Below are positions 52,922-62,023 of a stretch of 64,000 nt of DNA, piece by piece (position 1 is the first letter of the stretch; the number at the start of each line of letters is the position of its first letter). The notes under the pieces are model-generated. The model worked only from the letters and a program-made list of their open reading frames with translations. It had not been told where the DNA came from and searched no databases. Both the position numbers and the translations under genes were made by a program. Source of the stretch: Corynebacterium sp. HMSC08A12 (GTDB taxonomy: Bacteria > Actinomycetota > Actinomycetes > Mycobacteriales > Mycobacteriaceae); assembly GCF_001807485.1 (NCBI RefSeq), contig NZ_KV789168.1, positions 158,545 through 222,544 on the forward strand, written 5' to 3'.

Positions 52922-53823
52922 TACCAGCCGCGCTCCGCCAGACGGTGCGGCTGCGGGATCTCGTCGACGTTGATGCCGACCATGGCCTCGCCCAGGCCGC
53001 GGGAGACCTTGGCGATGGTAGCCGGGTCGTCGTAGTTCTGGGTGGCCTGCACGATGGCGCGGGCGCGCTGCTCCGGGTTGCCGGACTTGAAGATGCCGGA
53101 GCCGACGAAGACACCCTCGGCGCCCAGCTGCATCATCATCGCAGCGTCAGCCGGGGTGGCGATGCCACCGGCGGTGAACAGAACGACCGGCAGCTTGCCG
53201 TTGGCAGCAACCTCGCGCACCAGCTCGTAGGGAGCCTGCAGCTCCTTGGCGGCCACGTACAGCTCGTCCTCGGCCATGGAGGTCAGGCGGTTGATCTCTG
53301 CCCGGATGGTGCGCATGTGGGTGACTGCGTTGGAGACGTCACCGGTGCCGGCCTCGCCCTTGGAGCGGATCATGGCCGCACCCTCGTTAACGCGGCGCAG
53401 GGCCTCGCCCAGGTTGGTAGCACCGCAGACGAAGGGCACCTCGAAGTCGAACTTGTCGATGTGGTTCTTGTAGTCGGCCGGGGTGAGCACCTCGGACTCG
53501 TCGATGAAGTCCACACCCAGGGACTGCAGAACCTGTGCCTCGACGAAGTGGCCGATGCGGGCCTTGGCCATAACAGGGATCGAGACGGCATTGATGATGC
53601 CCTCAATCATGTCCGGGTCGGACATGCGGGAAACGCCACCTTCGGCGCGAATATCGGCGGGCACGCGCTCCAGCGCCATCACGGCGGTAGCGCCGGCATC
53701 CTCGGCGATCTTTGCCTGCTCCGGGGTAACGACGTCCATGATCACGCCGCCCTTGAGCATGTCGGCCAGGCCGCGCTTCACGCGAGCGGTACCGGTGTTC
53801 GCAGCTGAAGAATTATTGGTCAC
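52921..53823 (-). CDS. pdxS: PdxS, pyridoxal 5'-phosphate synthase subunit
   Basis: Forms PLP directly from ribose 5-phosphate, glyceraldehyde 3-phosphate and ammonia. The 300-residue barrel has [37 protein letters not shown], the Schiff-base lysine region [10 protein letters not shown], and the GEAGTGDV phosphate loop. The start is GTG at 53823 behind GGGAAG. An inverted repeat lies 60-80 bases upstream. No MocR-type pdxR gene is adjacent. Confidence 0.97.
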   Translation of the reverse strand: MTNNSSAANTGTARVKRGLADMLKGGVIMDVVTPEQAKIAEDAGATAVMALERVPADIRAEGGVSRMSDPDMIEGIINAVSIPVMAKARIGHFVEAQVLQSLGVDFIDESEVLTPADYKNHIDKFDFEVPFVCGATNLGEALRRVNEGAAMIRSKGEAGTGDVSNAVTHMRTIRAEINRLTSMAEDELYVAAKELQAPYELVREVAANGKLPVVLFTAGGIATPADAAMMMQLGAEGVFVGSGIFKSGNPEQRARAIVQATQNYDDPATIAKVSRGLGEAMVGINVDEIPQPHRLAERGW

Positions 53824-53884
53824 GATGCTTAACTTCCCATCTATGAAGAGTTTTAGATCGGCTCTAGTCTAACCTGTCTACTTT

Positions 53885-53906
53885 CCAATCCCACTATCGG
53901 GATTGG
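53885..53906. promoter_or_regulatory. Inverted repeat upstream of pdxS
   Basis: CCAATCCC-actatc-GGGATTGG is a perfect 8-bp inverted repeat with a 6-base centre. On the minus strand it lies just upstream of TAGACT, a plausible -10 for pdxS, where it would cover the -35 region. There is no T-run after it on either strand, so an operator seems more likely than a terminator for the preceding LemA-like gene, but both are possible. Confidence 0.5.
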
Positions 53907-53913
53907 ATTAAAA

Positions 53914-54432
53914 CTAGCCCTCCGCGGAGCCCCCGTTGTCGGCGGAATCTTCGCTGGGTGCGGGACTGGACAGAAGGGCTTCGTAATACTCCGGCAGCGG
54001 CGCCCGGCCGGCCAATCGCAGGACGCGCACCAGCGGGCGGGAACGCACGCTCAAGGTATCAGAGACCGCATCGTTGTAGAAGCGGGCCGCCAGGTCTACC
54101 TTCGCCGAGGCCTCCAGGAAGTTCGGGTTGGTCCACACCTGCGAATCCAACTCGCTCAGCAACTCGTTCTCCGCCTCGCTGCGCGCACCCATGTCGGTGG
54201 CCCGCAGTGCTACGCGGTTCACGTGCGCCACGTCCTGCCCTAGCTCCGGCTGCAGCGTTGCGACCACGCTCGAGCGGGAGTGCAGCGCCCCCTCCAGACT
54301 TACGCGCGCGGAGTCCGTGCGGATGTGCAACCGGTTCAGCCGGCTGGCCATCCCTGAAGCCCACACGCCCGCAACGATCGCGAGGATCAAAACCACCGCG
54401 ACAATGAAGCCCCACACGGGAATCGTGATCAT
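53914..54432 (-). CDS. LemA-like single-span membrane protein
   Basis: A 172-residue protein with one N-terminal membrane helix (about residues 7-25), followed by a helical region (RLNRLHIRTDSARVSLEGALHSR; ENELLSELDSQVW; FYNDAVSDTLSVRSRP) that resembles LemA proteins in pattern, and an acidic Ser/Gly-rich tail. The start overlaps the pimA stop (ATGA), so it is translated with the PIM genes. Mycobacteria have a membrane protein with a Nudix domain at the equivalent place; no Nudix box is visible here. Its role is unknown. Confidence 0.7.
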   Translation of the reverse strand: MITIPVWGFIVAVVLILAIVAGVWASGMASRLNRLHIRTDSARVSLEGALHSRSSVVATLQPELGQDVAHVNRVALRATDMGARSEAENELLSELDSQVWTNPNFLEASAKVDLAARFYNDAVSDTLSVRSRPLVRVLRLAGRAPLPEYYEALLSSPAPSEDSADNGGSAEG

Positions 54433-55610
54433 GCCAGTGTCACCTTTCGCCCCTTGACCGTCACCGTGTCATACACCTGCTCCACCTGGTCGGTTACCGT
54501 CTGCCAATCGAAATCGACGGCGCGCTGCGCCCCGGCCGCGATGAGTTTGCCCCGGCCCGCGTCGTCGCGCAGCAGGCCGATAGCCTTCTCGGCCAGGTCC
54601 TCGGCCGAACCATTGCGGAACAGGCGCGCAGACCTTCCGTGCTGGCCGACGGCTTCAAAGGCGGGAATGTCGCTGGCTAGCACCGCCGCCCCGGCCGCCA
54701 TGCCCTCCACCAGGACGATGCCGAAGCTCTCGCCGCCCGTATTCGGGGCCACGTAGACATCGCTTGCGCTCAGCGCGCTGGCCTTGTCCGCGTCGCTGAC
54801 GCGCCCGAGAACGCGCACGTGGGCGTCACTAGGCTTCGCGCTGGGTCCCAACCCCACACAGACGGACAGTCCGAGCTTCCGCACGCGCTCGACCAGTGCA
54901 TCGATGTCGCCGCCACCGGCGATGATCAGCTCCACGTCGGGCACTTCCGCGACGATCCGCGGCATGGCCTCCAGCAGGACCTGCAGGCCCTTGCGGGGCT
55001 CCTCGAAACGACCCAGGAACATCAGGCGCGGACGCGGCCGGGGCTGTTCGAGCGTGCCCAGCCCGGCCAGGGGTTCAGCGTTCCGGTAGACGGAAGTCTC
55101 CACGCCGTTGGGAATCAGCACCGGGTCGCCTGCCAGGTTTTCCACCTGCCAACGGCGGGCCTCCTCACTTACCGCGATACCACCGTGAATACGCTCCAGG
55201 TAGGGGCGCAGGAAAGGCAGCGCCACCTTCAGAATCTTCGACTCGCTGGCCGAGGCGTGATACGTCGCCACGATCGGCCCTTCCGCCACGGCCATGGCCA
55301 TCATCGAATAGGACGGGGAGTTCGGCTCGTGGATGTGCAGCAGGTCGAACTGATTGTCGCGGATCCACTGCTTCAAGTGCCTCTTCGTCCGCGGGCCGAA
55401 GCTCAGCCGCGCGACCGAGCCGTTGTAGCGAATCGGAATGCTAGAACCACCCAGCTCCACAAAATCCGGCAGCCCCTCGGTGGATTTGCCGGGGCCGATC
55501 AGGCTGACTTCGTGTCCGCGCTTGCGCAGCTCCGTGCACAGGTCGATGGCGTGGATCTGCACGCCGCCCGGCTCGTCGAAGGAGTACGGACAGACCATTC
55601 CTACCCTCAT
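54429..55610 (-). CDS. pimA: Phosphatidylinositol alpha-mannosyltransferase PimA
   Basis: Adds the first mannose from GDP-mannose to phosphatidylinositol at the inner face of the membrane. The 393-residue GT4, GT-B-fold enzyme has the N-terminal MRVGMVCPYSFDEPGGVQIH, HIHEPNSPS, LGRFEEPRKGLQ, and the nucleotide-sugar site NTGGESFGIVLVEGMA with the EX7E-type glutamates. It overlaps patA and the LemA-like gene by 4 nt each, consistent with one PIM operon. Confidence 0.95.
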   Translation of the reverse strand: MRVGMVCPYSFDEPGGVQIHAIDLCTELRKRGHEVSLIGPGKSTEGLPDFVELGGSSIPIRYNGSVARLSFGPRTKRHLKQWIRDNQFDLLHIHEPNSPSYSMMAMAVAEGPIVATYHASASESKILKVALPFLRPYLERIHGGIAVSEEARRWQVENLAGDPVLIPNGVETSVYRNAEPLAGLGTLEQPRPRPRLMFLGRFEEPRKGLQVLLEAMPRIVAEVPDVELIIAGGGDIDALVERVRKLGLSVCVGLGPSAKPSDAHVRVLGRVSDADKASALSASDVYVAPNTGGESFGIVLVEGMAAGAAVLASDIPAFEAVGQHGRSARLFRNGSAEDLAEKAIGLLRDDAGRGKLIAAGAQRAVDFDWQTVTDQVEQVYDTVTVKGRKVTLA

Positions 55611-56575
55611 TGGCCCTGCCCTTCCGTCTGGCCTTCTTCACCCAACCCCAGGCGCTTGCGGCGCGCCTCCGATAGGTCCGAGAACCACAGCGGCTGCAGC
55701 ATGTGCCAATCCTGCGGGTCCATGGCGATGCCGCGGGCGAAGTTGTCCGCCATCTGCTGGACGATCTGCTGCAGGCTCTGCCCTTCCACCTCTACGGGCG
55801 TGACCTCGTGCTCCCAGGTCTCCGGCGTGCCCCGCCGCTCGGGCTCGGGGTCCGTGGATCCGCCGCGGAACGCCACTCGTGCGGTGAACAGGTTCGCCCC
55901 GGTGCGCTGTGCCAGCAGCGCCGCCCCGGCGGGCATGGAGGTCTTCTCCCCGAAGAACTCCACCTCTACCCCGTGGCCCGTCAGGTCTCGCTCCCCCATC
56001 AGGCACACGGTCCCACCACTGCGCAGCACTTCCTCCATCCGCTCCAGGGGCGGTACGTCCGCGCCCGTCAGCGCGATGATTTCAAAGCCCAGCGACTCGC
56101 GGTACTCCACGAAAGCTTCGAACAGGATCTCCGGCTTCAGGCGCTCCGCGACGGTGGTGAAGGTCCCGTAGTGGTGCACCAGCCACACCCCGGCCATGTC
56201 CCAGTTGCCCGCGTGCGGCAAGGCGATGACGGTGCCCCGGCCGGATTCGGCGCTCGCATGCAGCAGCTCCAGCGAGCCGGGTACGAAGTTGCGGTTGAGC
56301 TCCTCCGCCAGCTCGCGCCCGGCCATCGCCGGCAGCTGGAAGGCCTCGCGCCAGTAGCGCATGTAGCTGCGCATGGAGCGGCGCACCAGGTCGCGCGTGA
56401 CGTTCTCCGGCCCGACGATGCGGGCGAGGTTGCGGCGCAGCTGTTCTGGCCCTTTGCCCTTTTTGGACGCTACGTCCGCGCCCCATTCAAACAATGCTTT
56501 CGCCACCGGCTTCGGCAGCTTGGAGGTTATCTTCCAGCCGGCGATATACGCCGCGGCGGATAGCCGCTCGCCCAT
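55607..56575 (-). CDS. patA: Phosphatidylinositol mannoside acyltransferase
   Basis: Acylates the mannose of PIM1/PIM2, using acyl-CoA at the cytosolic membrane face. The 322-residue protein of the lysophospholipid/LpxL acyltransferase family has the catalytic pair in ALPHAGNWDMAG (HxxxxxD). It also has GGTVCLMGERDLTGHGVEVEF-type phosphate-binding residues. It lies between PIP synthase and pimA with overlapping start and stop codons at both ends, as in mycobacteria. Confidence 0.93.
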   Translation of the reverse strand: MGERLSAAAYIAGWKITSKLPKPVAKALFEWGADVASKKGKGPEQLRRNLARIVGPENVTRDLVRRSMRSYMRYWREAFQLPAMAGRELAEELNRNFVPGSLELLHASAESGRGTVIALPHAGNWDMAGVWLVHHYGTFTTVAERLKPEILFEAFVEYRESLGFEIIALTGADVPPLERMEEVLRSGGTVCLMGERDLTGHGVEVEFFGEKTSMPAGAALLAQRTGANLFTARVAFRGGSTDPEPERRGTPETWEHEVTPVEVEGQSLQQIVQQMADNFARGIAMDPQDWHMLQPLWFSDLSEARRKRLGLGEEGQTEGQGQ

Positions 56576-57240
56576 CAGCCTTCACTCCCCTCTGCGGGAA
56601 ACTCGCGGGCTCCTTCTGGGGCGGCGATGGTCTGGGACGCGGCGTCCGAACGAGCAACAATCACCAGCCGCTCGACGACCGTGTACAGCGAACCAGCGGC
56701 GAGAATCCACAGCCCCCACGCCAGAACGTGCGGCACGCCGAGGCCGCCGATACCGACGGCGACCAGGGAGATGATGAGGCGTTCCGGTCGCTCGATGAGC
56801 CCGCCCACGACCTTGATGCCCGAGGCCTCCGCACGGGCTTTGACGTAGCTGGTGACCTGGCTGGCGACAAGGATGACCAGGCAGACGCTCATCATCACCA
56901 CGTTCGCAGGCTCCTGCAGGCCAAACCAGAGAACCAGGGCGCCGAAGATGGCGCCGTCGCTGAGGCGATCACAGGTGGCATCTAGCGTGGCACCGAAGCG
57001 GGTGCCGCCGCCGCGCATGCGGGCCATCGTGCCGTCCACCATGTCGGTGGCGACCGTAAGGCCGATCAGTACGGCGGCGGCGAAGTGGTGACCAGAGGGA
57101 ATCAGCCAGAGCGCGAAACCGATCGCCAGCAGGGTGCCGAAAACGGTCACTGCGTTGGGGGTAATCCCCATCTTGTGCAGCACCCGGGCAATCGGTTCAA
57201 TGATGACCGCGGCGGGGCCACGGCCGTGCACGCTAAGCAT
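56575..57240 (-). CDS. pgsA1: Phosphatidylinositol phosphate synthase (CDP-alcohol phosphotransferase)
   Basis: Transfers inositol phosphate from inositol 3-phosphate onto CDP-diacylglycerol, giving the precursor of phosphatidylinositol. The 221-residue integral membrane enzyme has the family motif D-x2-DG-x2-AR-x8-G-x3-D-x3-D, seen as DMVDGTMAR followed by GATLDATCD (about residues 66-91), and roughly six membrane segments. It overlaps patA (TGATG). Older annotations call it PgsA, but it is not the glycerol-phosphate enzyme. Confidence 0.93.
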   Translation of the reverse strand: MLSVHGRGPAAVIIEPIARVLHKMGITPNAVTVFGTLLAIGFALWLIPSGHHFAAAVLIGLTVATDMVDGTMARMRGGGTRFGATLDATCDRLSDGAIFGALVLWFGLQEPANVVMMSVCLVILVASQVTSYVKARAEASGIKVVGGLIERPERLIISLVAVGIGGLGVPHVLAWGLWILAAGSLYTVVERLVIVARSDAASQTIAAPEGAREFPAEGSEG

Positions 57241-57273
57241 CGCTGAAGTTATTCTCCCTAATGGTTTGAACCG

Positions 57274-57852
57274 CTAGTCGGTGGAACGGGTAACGCTTTC
57301 CCAGGCCTCCGCCAGCAGCGCACGGGTCTCCCGCAGCGTCTGTGGCAACACCTTGGTGCCCGTCATGACTGTCATGAAGTTAGCATCACCGGCCCACCTG
57401 GGCACTATATGTTGGTGCAGGTGTGTCGGAATGGAGCCTCCGGAGGCCTTGCCCAAATTGAGGCCAACGTTGACCGCATCGGGCTTGGAAACCGCCCGCA
57501 GTGCCTTCAGCGCAATCTTCGTAAACTCCGCCAGCTCTGCGGTTTCTGCGTCGCTGAGCTCCGTGTAATCGGCCACTTGGCGATAAGGAACCACCAGCAT
57601 ATGGCCGGGGTTATACGGGTACAGGTTCAGCACGCAGTAGACGGACTTGCCGCGGGCGACAATCAGCGCCTCCTCGTCCGAAAGCTCCGGCAGCGTGGCG
57701 AAGGGGTCGGCAGATCGCTTGGATTTGGCGATGTACTGGGAGCGGTAGGGCGCCCACAGTCGCTCCAGCCCGCCTTGCAGGTCGGGTTGGGAGCCCACGC
57801 CTAAGTCCACATACGCTTCGGACTGCTGTTCCGGTTCCTGTTGCTGCTCCAC
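57274..57852 (-). CDS. HIT-family protein, probable diadenosine tetraphosphate phosphorylase
   Basis: A 192-residue histidine-triad protein with HLHQHIVPRWAGDANFM as nucleotidyl-transfer motif. The mycobacterial homologue at the same place (between thrS and the PIM genes) is an Ap4A phosphorylase. The GTG at 57852 (VEQQQEPEQQ) is chosen because it lies in the 7-base gap after thrS; the longer frame overlaps thrS without similarity. Ap4A is a by-product of aminoacyl-tRNA synthetases, which may explain its place next to thrS. Confidence 0.88.
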   Translation of the reverse strand: MEQQQEPEQQSEAYVDLGVGSQPDLQGGLERLWAPYRSQYIAKSKRSADPFATLPELSDEEALIVARGKSVYCVLNLYPYNPGHMLVVPYRQVADYTELSDAETAELAEFTKIALKALRAVSKPDAVNVGLNLGKASGGSIPTHLHQHIVPRWAGDANFMTVMTGTKVLPQTLRETRALLAEAWESVTRSTD

Positions 57853-57859
57853 TGCGGTG

Positions 57860-59935
57860 TTAAGCCTCCACCAGCGGCTGAACCAGCTCCGAGCTCGGCT
57901 GGTCGTTGCGGCGCTCAGCGATCCAGGTGGAGATGATGCGCAGCGCATCCGCGCGCGGCACGCCATTGACCTGGGTGCCGTCCAGGAAGCGGAAGCTCAC
58001 CGCGTTCGCCTCCACATCGCGCCCACCGACCAGCAGCATGAAAGGCACCTTGCCGGTGGTGTGGTTGCGGATCTTCTTCTGCATGCGGTCGTCGGAGGTA
58101 TCGACCTCCGCGCGGATGCCCTGGGCGCGCAGGTCCGCAGCGAAGTTTTCCAGGTACTCGTTGAACTCGTCAGCGACCGGGATGCCCACGACCTGATGCG
58201 GGGCCAGCCATGCAGGGAACGCACCGGCGTAGTGCTCCAGCAGCACGCCGAAGAAGCGCTCGATGGAGCCGAAAAGCGCACGGTGAATCATGATCGGGCG
58301 CTGCTTGGAGCCGTCCGGCGCGGTGTACTCCAGGTTGAAGCGCTCCGGCAGGTTGAAGTCCAACTGCACGGTGGACATCTGCCAGGTACGCCCAATGGCG
58401 TCGCGAGCCTGGACGGAGATCTTCGGGCCGTAGAAGGCCGCGCCCGCCGGATCCGGAACCAGCTCCAGGCCGGACTTGGTGGCCACACGCTCCAGGATCT
58501 GCGTGGAACGCTCCCAGATCTCGTCGGTGCCCACGAACTTGTTCGGATCCTTGGTGGATAGCTCCAGATAGAAGTCGTCCAGTCCGTAGTCGCGCAGCAG
58601 GGAGATGATGAACTCCAGCACGGTGGTCAGCTCCTGTTCCAGCTGATCCTCGGTGCAGTAGATGTGGGCGTCATCCTGGGTGAAGCCACGCGCGCGGGTC
58701 AGGCCATGGATCACGCCGGACTTTTCGTAGCGGTACACGGTTCCGAACTCGAACAGTCGCAGCGGCAGCTCGCGGTAGGAACGTCCGCGCGAGGCGAAGA
58801 TCAGGTTGTGCATCGGGCAGTTCATGGGCTTGGCGTAGTAGTCCTGCGCCGGCTTGGTGACGTTGCCATCTTCGTCGGTCTCCCCATCCAGCTGCATGGG
58901 CGGGAACATGCCGTCGGCGTAAAAGTCCAGGTGACCGGACTTCTGGAACAGGTCGCCCTTCGTAATGTGCGGGGTGTTGACGAAGCTGTAACCGGAGGCA
59001 ATGTGGCGCTTGCGGGAGTGCTCCTCCATCTCCAGGCGCACGATGCCGCCGTCCGGGTGGAATACCGGGAAGCCGGAGCCGATCTCGTCGGGGAAGCTGA
59101 ACAGGTCCAGCTCCTGGCCCAGGCGTCGGTGGTCGCGCTTCTCGGCCTCCGCCATCATCGTCTGGTATTCCGCCAGGGCTTCCTTCGACTCCCAAGCCGT
59201 GCCGTAGATGCGCTGCAGTCCGGCCTTGGACTGGTCACCGCGCCAGTAGGCAGCGGAGGAACGGGTTAGGGCGAAAGCTGGGATGTAGCGGGTGGTCGGC
59301 ACGTGCGGGCCGCGGCAGAGGTCGTACCACTCGACCTCCCCGGTGCGCGGGTTCACGTTGCTGTAGGCGGTCAGTTCGCCGGTTCCGACCTCGGTGGCTT
59401 CGTCGGAGTCCGGATCCACATTGCCCTTGTCGGCAATCAGTTCGGTCTTAAAGGGCTCGTCTGCGTACTCCGCGCGAGCCTGCTCTGCGTCGGCATAAGC
59501 CTTGCGCTCAAACTTCTGGCCGGACTTGATGATCTTCTTCATCGTCTTTTCCAGCTTGTTCAGATCCTCCGGGGTGAAGGGCTCTGCAACCTGGAAGTCG
59601 TAGTAGAAGCCATTGTCGATGGCCGGGCCGATTCCCAGCTTGGTGCCGGGGAATTCCTTCTGCACTGCCTGTGCGAGCACGTGGGCGCAGGAGTGGCGGA
59701 TTACGCCGCGCCCCTCATCGGTGTTAGCCGGAACGGCGACGACGTCCACGTCCTGCTCAGGCGCCCAGGAAAGGTCACGCAGCTGGCCGGCGTCCTCCCC
59801 CTCGGTCTCCTTCACACAAACGATGGCTTCCGGACCCTTGTTGGGAAGACCCAGCTCGCGCATGGCGGCTCCGGCCGGGGTGCCAGCCGGAACGCGGAAA
59901 GTAACGGCGACTGGGGTGATTTCGGGGGTACTCAC
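57860..59935 (-). CDS. thrS: Threonyl-tRNA synthetase
   Basis: Class II synthetase of 691 residues: an N-terminal TGS domain ([16 protein letters not shown]), the editing domain ([11 protein letters not shown] and the later CRGPHVP), the catalytic core with zinc-binding Cys in [11 protein letters not shown], motif 2 [14 protein letters not shown], motif 3 [13 protein letters not shown], and a C-terminal anticodon-binding domain. The start is GTG at 59935. About 55 extra residues precede the usual start of ThrRS, as in other actinobacteria. A GTGACGGTC direct repeat lies upstream. Confidence 0.96.
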   Translation of the reverse strand: MSTPEITPVAVTFRVPAGTPAGAAMRELGLPNKGPEAIVCVKETEGEDAGQLRDLSWAPEQDVDVVAVPANTDEGRGVIRHSCAHVLAQAVQKEFPGTKLGIGPAIDNGFYYDFQVAEPFTPEDLNKLEKTMKKIIKSGQKFERKAYADAEQARAEYADEPFKTELIADKGNVDPDSDEATEVGTGELTAYSNVNPRTGEVEWYDLCRGPHVPTTRYIPAFALTRSSAAYWRGDQSKAGLQRIYGTAWESKEALAEYQTMMAEAEKRDHRRLGQELDLFSFPDEIGSGFPVFHPDGGIVRLEMEEHSRKRHIASGYSFVNTPHITKGDLFQKSGHLDFYADGMFPPMQLDGETDEDGNVTKPAQDYYAKPMNCPMHNLIFASRGRSYRELPLRLFEFGTVYRYEKSGVIHGLTRARGFTQDDAHIYCTEDQLEQELTTVLEFIISLLRDYGLDDFYLELSTKDPNKFVGTDEIWERSTQILERVATKSGLELVPDPAGAAFYGPKISVQARDAIGRTWQMSTVQLDFNLPERFNLEYTAPDGSKQRPIMIHRALFGSIERFFGVLLEHYAGAFPAWLAPHQVVGIPVADEFNEYLENFAADLRAQGIRAEVDTSDDRMQKKIRNHTTGKVPFMLLVGGRDVEANAVSFRFLDGTQVNGVPRADALRIISTWIAERRNDQPSSELVQPLVEA

Positions 59936-59964
59936 TTGTGGATCGTGCTCCTTCTCGGGCTTTA

Positions 59965-59991
59965 GTGACGGTCACATACCTGGTGACGGTC
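59965..59991. repeat. Direct repeat GTGACGGTC upstream of thrS
   Basis: GTGACGGTC occurs at 59965-59973 and 59983-59991, 18 bases apart; the first copy also forms the small palindrome GTGACGGTCAC. It sits in the 73-bp thrS leader region, downstream of a possible minus-strand -10 (TAGAAT, at 60006-60011). Spacing of nearly two helical turns suits a dimeric regulator, but the function is not known. Confidence 0.4.
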
Positions 59992-60008
59992 CTCAACGCC
60001 CGTAGATT

Positions 60009-61262
60009 CTACCCCTCCAGGATCTCTTGCCCCCAGTACGCCCCGTTTTGCGTGCCGGGCAGTACCCAGAACACCGCTGAACCGACGTGGGTGATCCACG
60101 TATTCAGCCGGTCCTTCTCCGCGAGGCGCTTCTGCAGAGGCGTGAATGCCTCGTCCGGGTCGGCCTGGAAGCAGATGAAAATCAGCCCGCTGTTGCCCAG
60201 TGGGGTGACCTCGTTGTCCCAGTTGTAGGCGCGGCGCCGCATATGGGTGCCCTCGCCCGCGGAGATGCCCACGTGGCTGCGCTCGTCGATCATCGGCAAA
60301 CCATCATCGCCGGTCTTGTTCAGATCCACCGGGTCGAACTCGTCCTTCGCGCCCAGTGGCGCGCCGGTGTCTGCGTGTCGGCCGAACACGACCTCGCGGG
60401 ACTTGCGATCCAGCTGCTCCCACCCCGGCATGTCGAACACGACCCGGCGAACCACCATGGCACTGCCGCCCTGGTCGTCCCAGATAGATTCGTCGTATTC
60501 TTCGTCGGTGCGGGGAATGGCGGTGCCGTCCTTGAAGCCCAACAGGTTGCGCGGGGTTTCGCCTGTCGGCGAGTCCACGAATCCGCGCTGGGTCCACTTC
60601 GGCGTCGCATAGTCACGACCGCCACGGGTCAGCACGCGCGCGGCATGACTCACGGCAGTGAGGTCGTCGCCACAGATCTGCAGGACCACGTCGGCGCCAC
60701 CAAAGTCCGGGTCGAGTTTGTCTCCCTTGAACTTCGGCAGCCCATTGAGGTTCTTCTTCACCCAGGAAGGAGCCGCGCCAATCAAGTCCGCATCCTTGAT
60801 TAGCTTAGGCCCCCACCCTGCAGTCACCGTTAGATTCTGCGGAGCGATCGATAGCTCGTGCTCCAGATCCGCCAGGGCGACCTGCCCCTGGGTCAGGGAG
60901 CGCGCATCACCGGTCCAGATGCGCATCAGGCGCTCCAGGTTCTTCTTCAGCCCACCGCGCGGTAGCCCGTCCCTCTTCAGGTTGAAGGCCACCAGCAGCG
61001 CGTGGTTCTGCGAGTCTTCCCGGATGCCCGCCTGGTGCGGGCCGTCGAAATCAATCTTTCTTATTGACGCCCCATCGCCAGCACCACTATTGCCAGCTGT
61101 ACCAGCAGAGTCTTCTGTCGTGCTGCAAGCTGCCAGGACGGATGCGGCGCCGGTCATTCCTAGTCCCGCGAAGAATCCACGGCGGGTGAACTTCACACCT
61201 TCGGGGGGCTCGGGGGTGGGGGCGTCAGAAATGGAAGAACGAAAACGTGCGGGATCAGGCAT
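60009..61262 (-). CDS. Tat-exported DyP-type heme peroxidase (EfeB-like)
   Basis: A 417-residue dye-decolorising peroxidase. The N-terminus has a twin-arginine signal, FTRRGFFAGLGM (RR at 27-28), ending in VLAAC (Cys46), so it is probably exported folded with heme and may be lipidated. The DyP signature GFKDGT and the distal Arg segment HMRRRAYNWD are present; the likely proximal heme ligand is the His in DERSHVGIS. It is 5 nt downstream of the PCuAC-like gene. EfeB relatives are linked to heme or iron handling; the physiological substrate here is unknown. Confidence 0.9.
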   Translation of the reverse strand: MPDPARFRSSISDAPTPEPPEGVKFTRRGFFAGLGMTGAASVLAACSTTEDSAGTAGNSGAGDGASIRKIDFDGPHQAGIREDSQNHALLVAFNLKRDGLPRGGLKKNLERLMRIWTGDARSLTQGQVALADLEHELSIAPQNLTVTAGWGPKLIKDADLIGAAPSWVKKNLNGLPKFKGDKLDPDFGGADVVLQICGDDLTAVSHAARVLTRGGRDYATPKWTQRGFVDSPTGETPRNLLGFKDGTAIPRTDEEYDESIWDDQGGSAMVVRRVVFDMPGWEQLDRKSREVVFGRHADTGAPLGAKDEFDPVDLNKTGDDGLPMIDERSHVGISAGEGTHMRRRAYNWDNEVTPLGNSGLIFICFQADPDEAFTPLQKRLAEKDRLNTWITHVGSAVFWVLPGTQNGAYWGQEILEG

Positions 61263-61267
61263 GGGGC

Positions 61268-61918
61268 TTAGTGCTCGTGTCCGTGCTCTTCGCCGTGCTG
61301 CATGCCGTCCATACCGTCCATGCCCTCCATGTTGCCGCCATCTTCGTCACCGTAGTGCTCGTGGGTGGACTGCTGAACACGCACCGGAACGTTCTCCAGC
61401 TTGTACTCCTTGCCATCCTCGTCGACCAGGGTGAAGGACAGGGAATCGCCGGCAGCGATCTCGTCGGAAACTTCCATGATCATGATGTGGTTTCCGCCCG
61501 GCTCCAGCACGCTATCCTCGCCCGCGGGGATAGTCAGGCTGGAGATCTGCTGCATCTCGCCGTCGTCGTTGACCTCGTGCAGCTCGTACTTCGCACCGTC
61601 AATGTCACCCTTCACCTCGGTGATAGTGATGTCCTTGTCGGTGGTGTTGTGCAGGGTGCCGAACACAGACGTCATATTCTTGTCGGCAGGCTTGGCGGTG
61701 ACATAGGAGTCGTTGAACTCCAAAGCCTGCTCGTCCGCAGCCTTGTCGTCAGCGGACTCTGCGGACTCAGCGGACTGCGTAGTCTCCGCCGAGGTGGAAG
61801 CGTCGTTCTTGCCTTCCCCATCGTCCGAGCATGCGGAAAGGAACAGCGCACTGCTCAACGCGACGGCAGCCACGGCTGCGGCGCGCTTCTTGGTGTTATT
61901 CAGGGAGGTCAGGGACAT
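61268..61918 (-). CDS. PCu(A)C-family copper chaperone lipoprotein
   Basis: A 216-residue lipoprotein: signal peptide with lipobox ALFLSAC (Cys30), an acidic Ser/Ala/Glu linker, and a cupredoxin-like PCu(A)C domain with the metal-site motif GGNHIMIMEV and an earlier Met in NMTSVFGTLHN. The C-terminus is a Met/His-rich tail (GMDGMDGMQHGEEHGHEH), a second likely copper site. The ATG at 61918 has AAAGG upstream. Homologues deliver Cu(I) outside the membrane. It is between the acidic lipoprotein and DyP genes. Confidence 0.87.
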   Translation of the reverse strand: MSLTSLNNTKKRAAAVAAVALSSALFLSACSDDGEGKNDASTSAETTQSAESAESADDKAADEQALEFNDSYVTAKPADKNMTSVFGTLHNTTDKDITITEVKGDIDGAKYELHEVNDDGEMQQISSLTIPAGEDSVLEPGGNHIMIMEVSDEIAAGDSLSFTLVDEDGKEYKLENVPVRVQQSTHEHYGDEDGGNMEGMDGMDGMQHGEEHGHEH

Positions 61919-61966
61919 AACGAACCTTTCAATTAAAAGGCGTGCGGGCTTCCCAACCATTTTCCC

Positions 61967-61994
61967 GTGTCCGGGGGCTTATTCCCCCGAACAC
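61967..61994. repeat. Strong GC hairpin between lipoprotein and PCuAC genes
   Basis: GTGTCCGGGGG-cttatt-CCCCCGAACAC pairs at 10 of 11 positions. It lies in the 105-bp gap between two co-directional genes of the copper cluster. No U-tract follows on the minus strand, so it is more likely a processing or stability element, or a partial terminator that lowers PCuAC and DyP expression. Confidence 0.6.
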
Positions 61995-62023
61995 GCTGTA
62001 CGCGATTCCTAGTAGTTCGCGTG

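Noticed and set aside
59936..60008. A T-box riboswitch in front of thrS
   Set aside because: The leader is only 73 bases, with no T-box consensus and no terminator/antiterminator pair.
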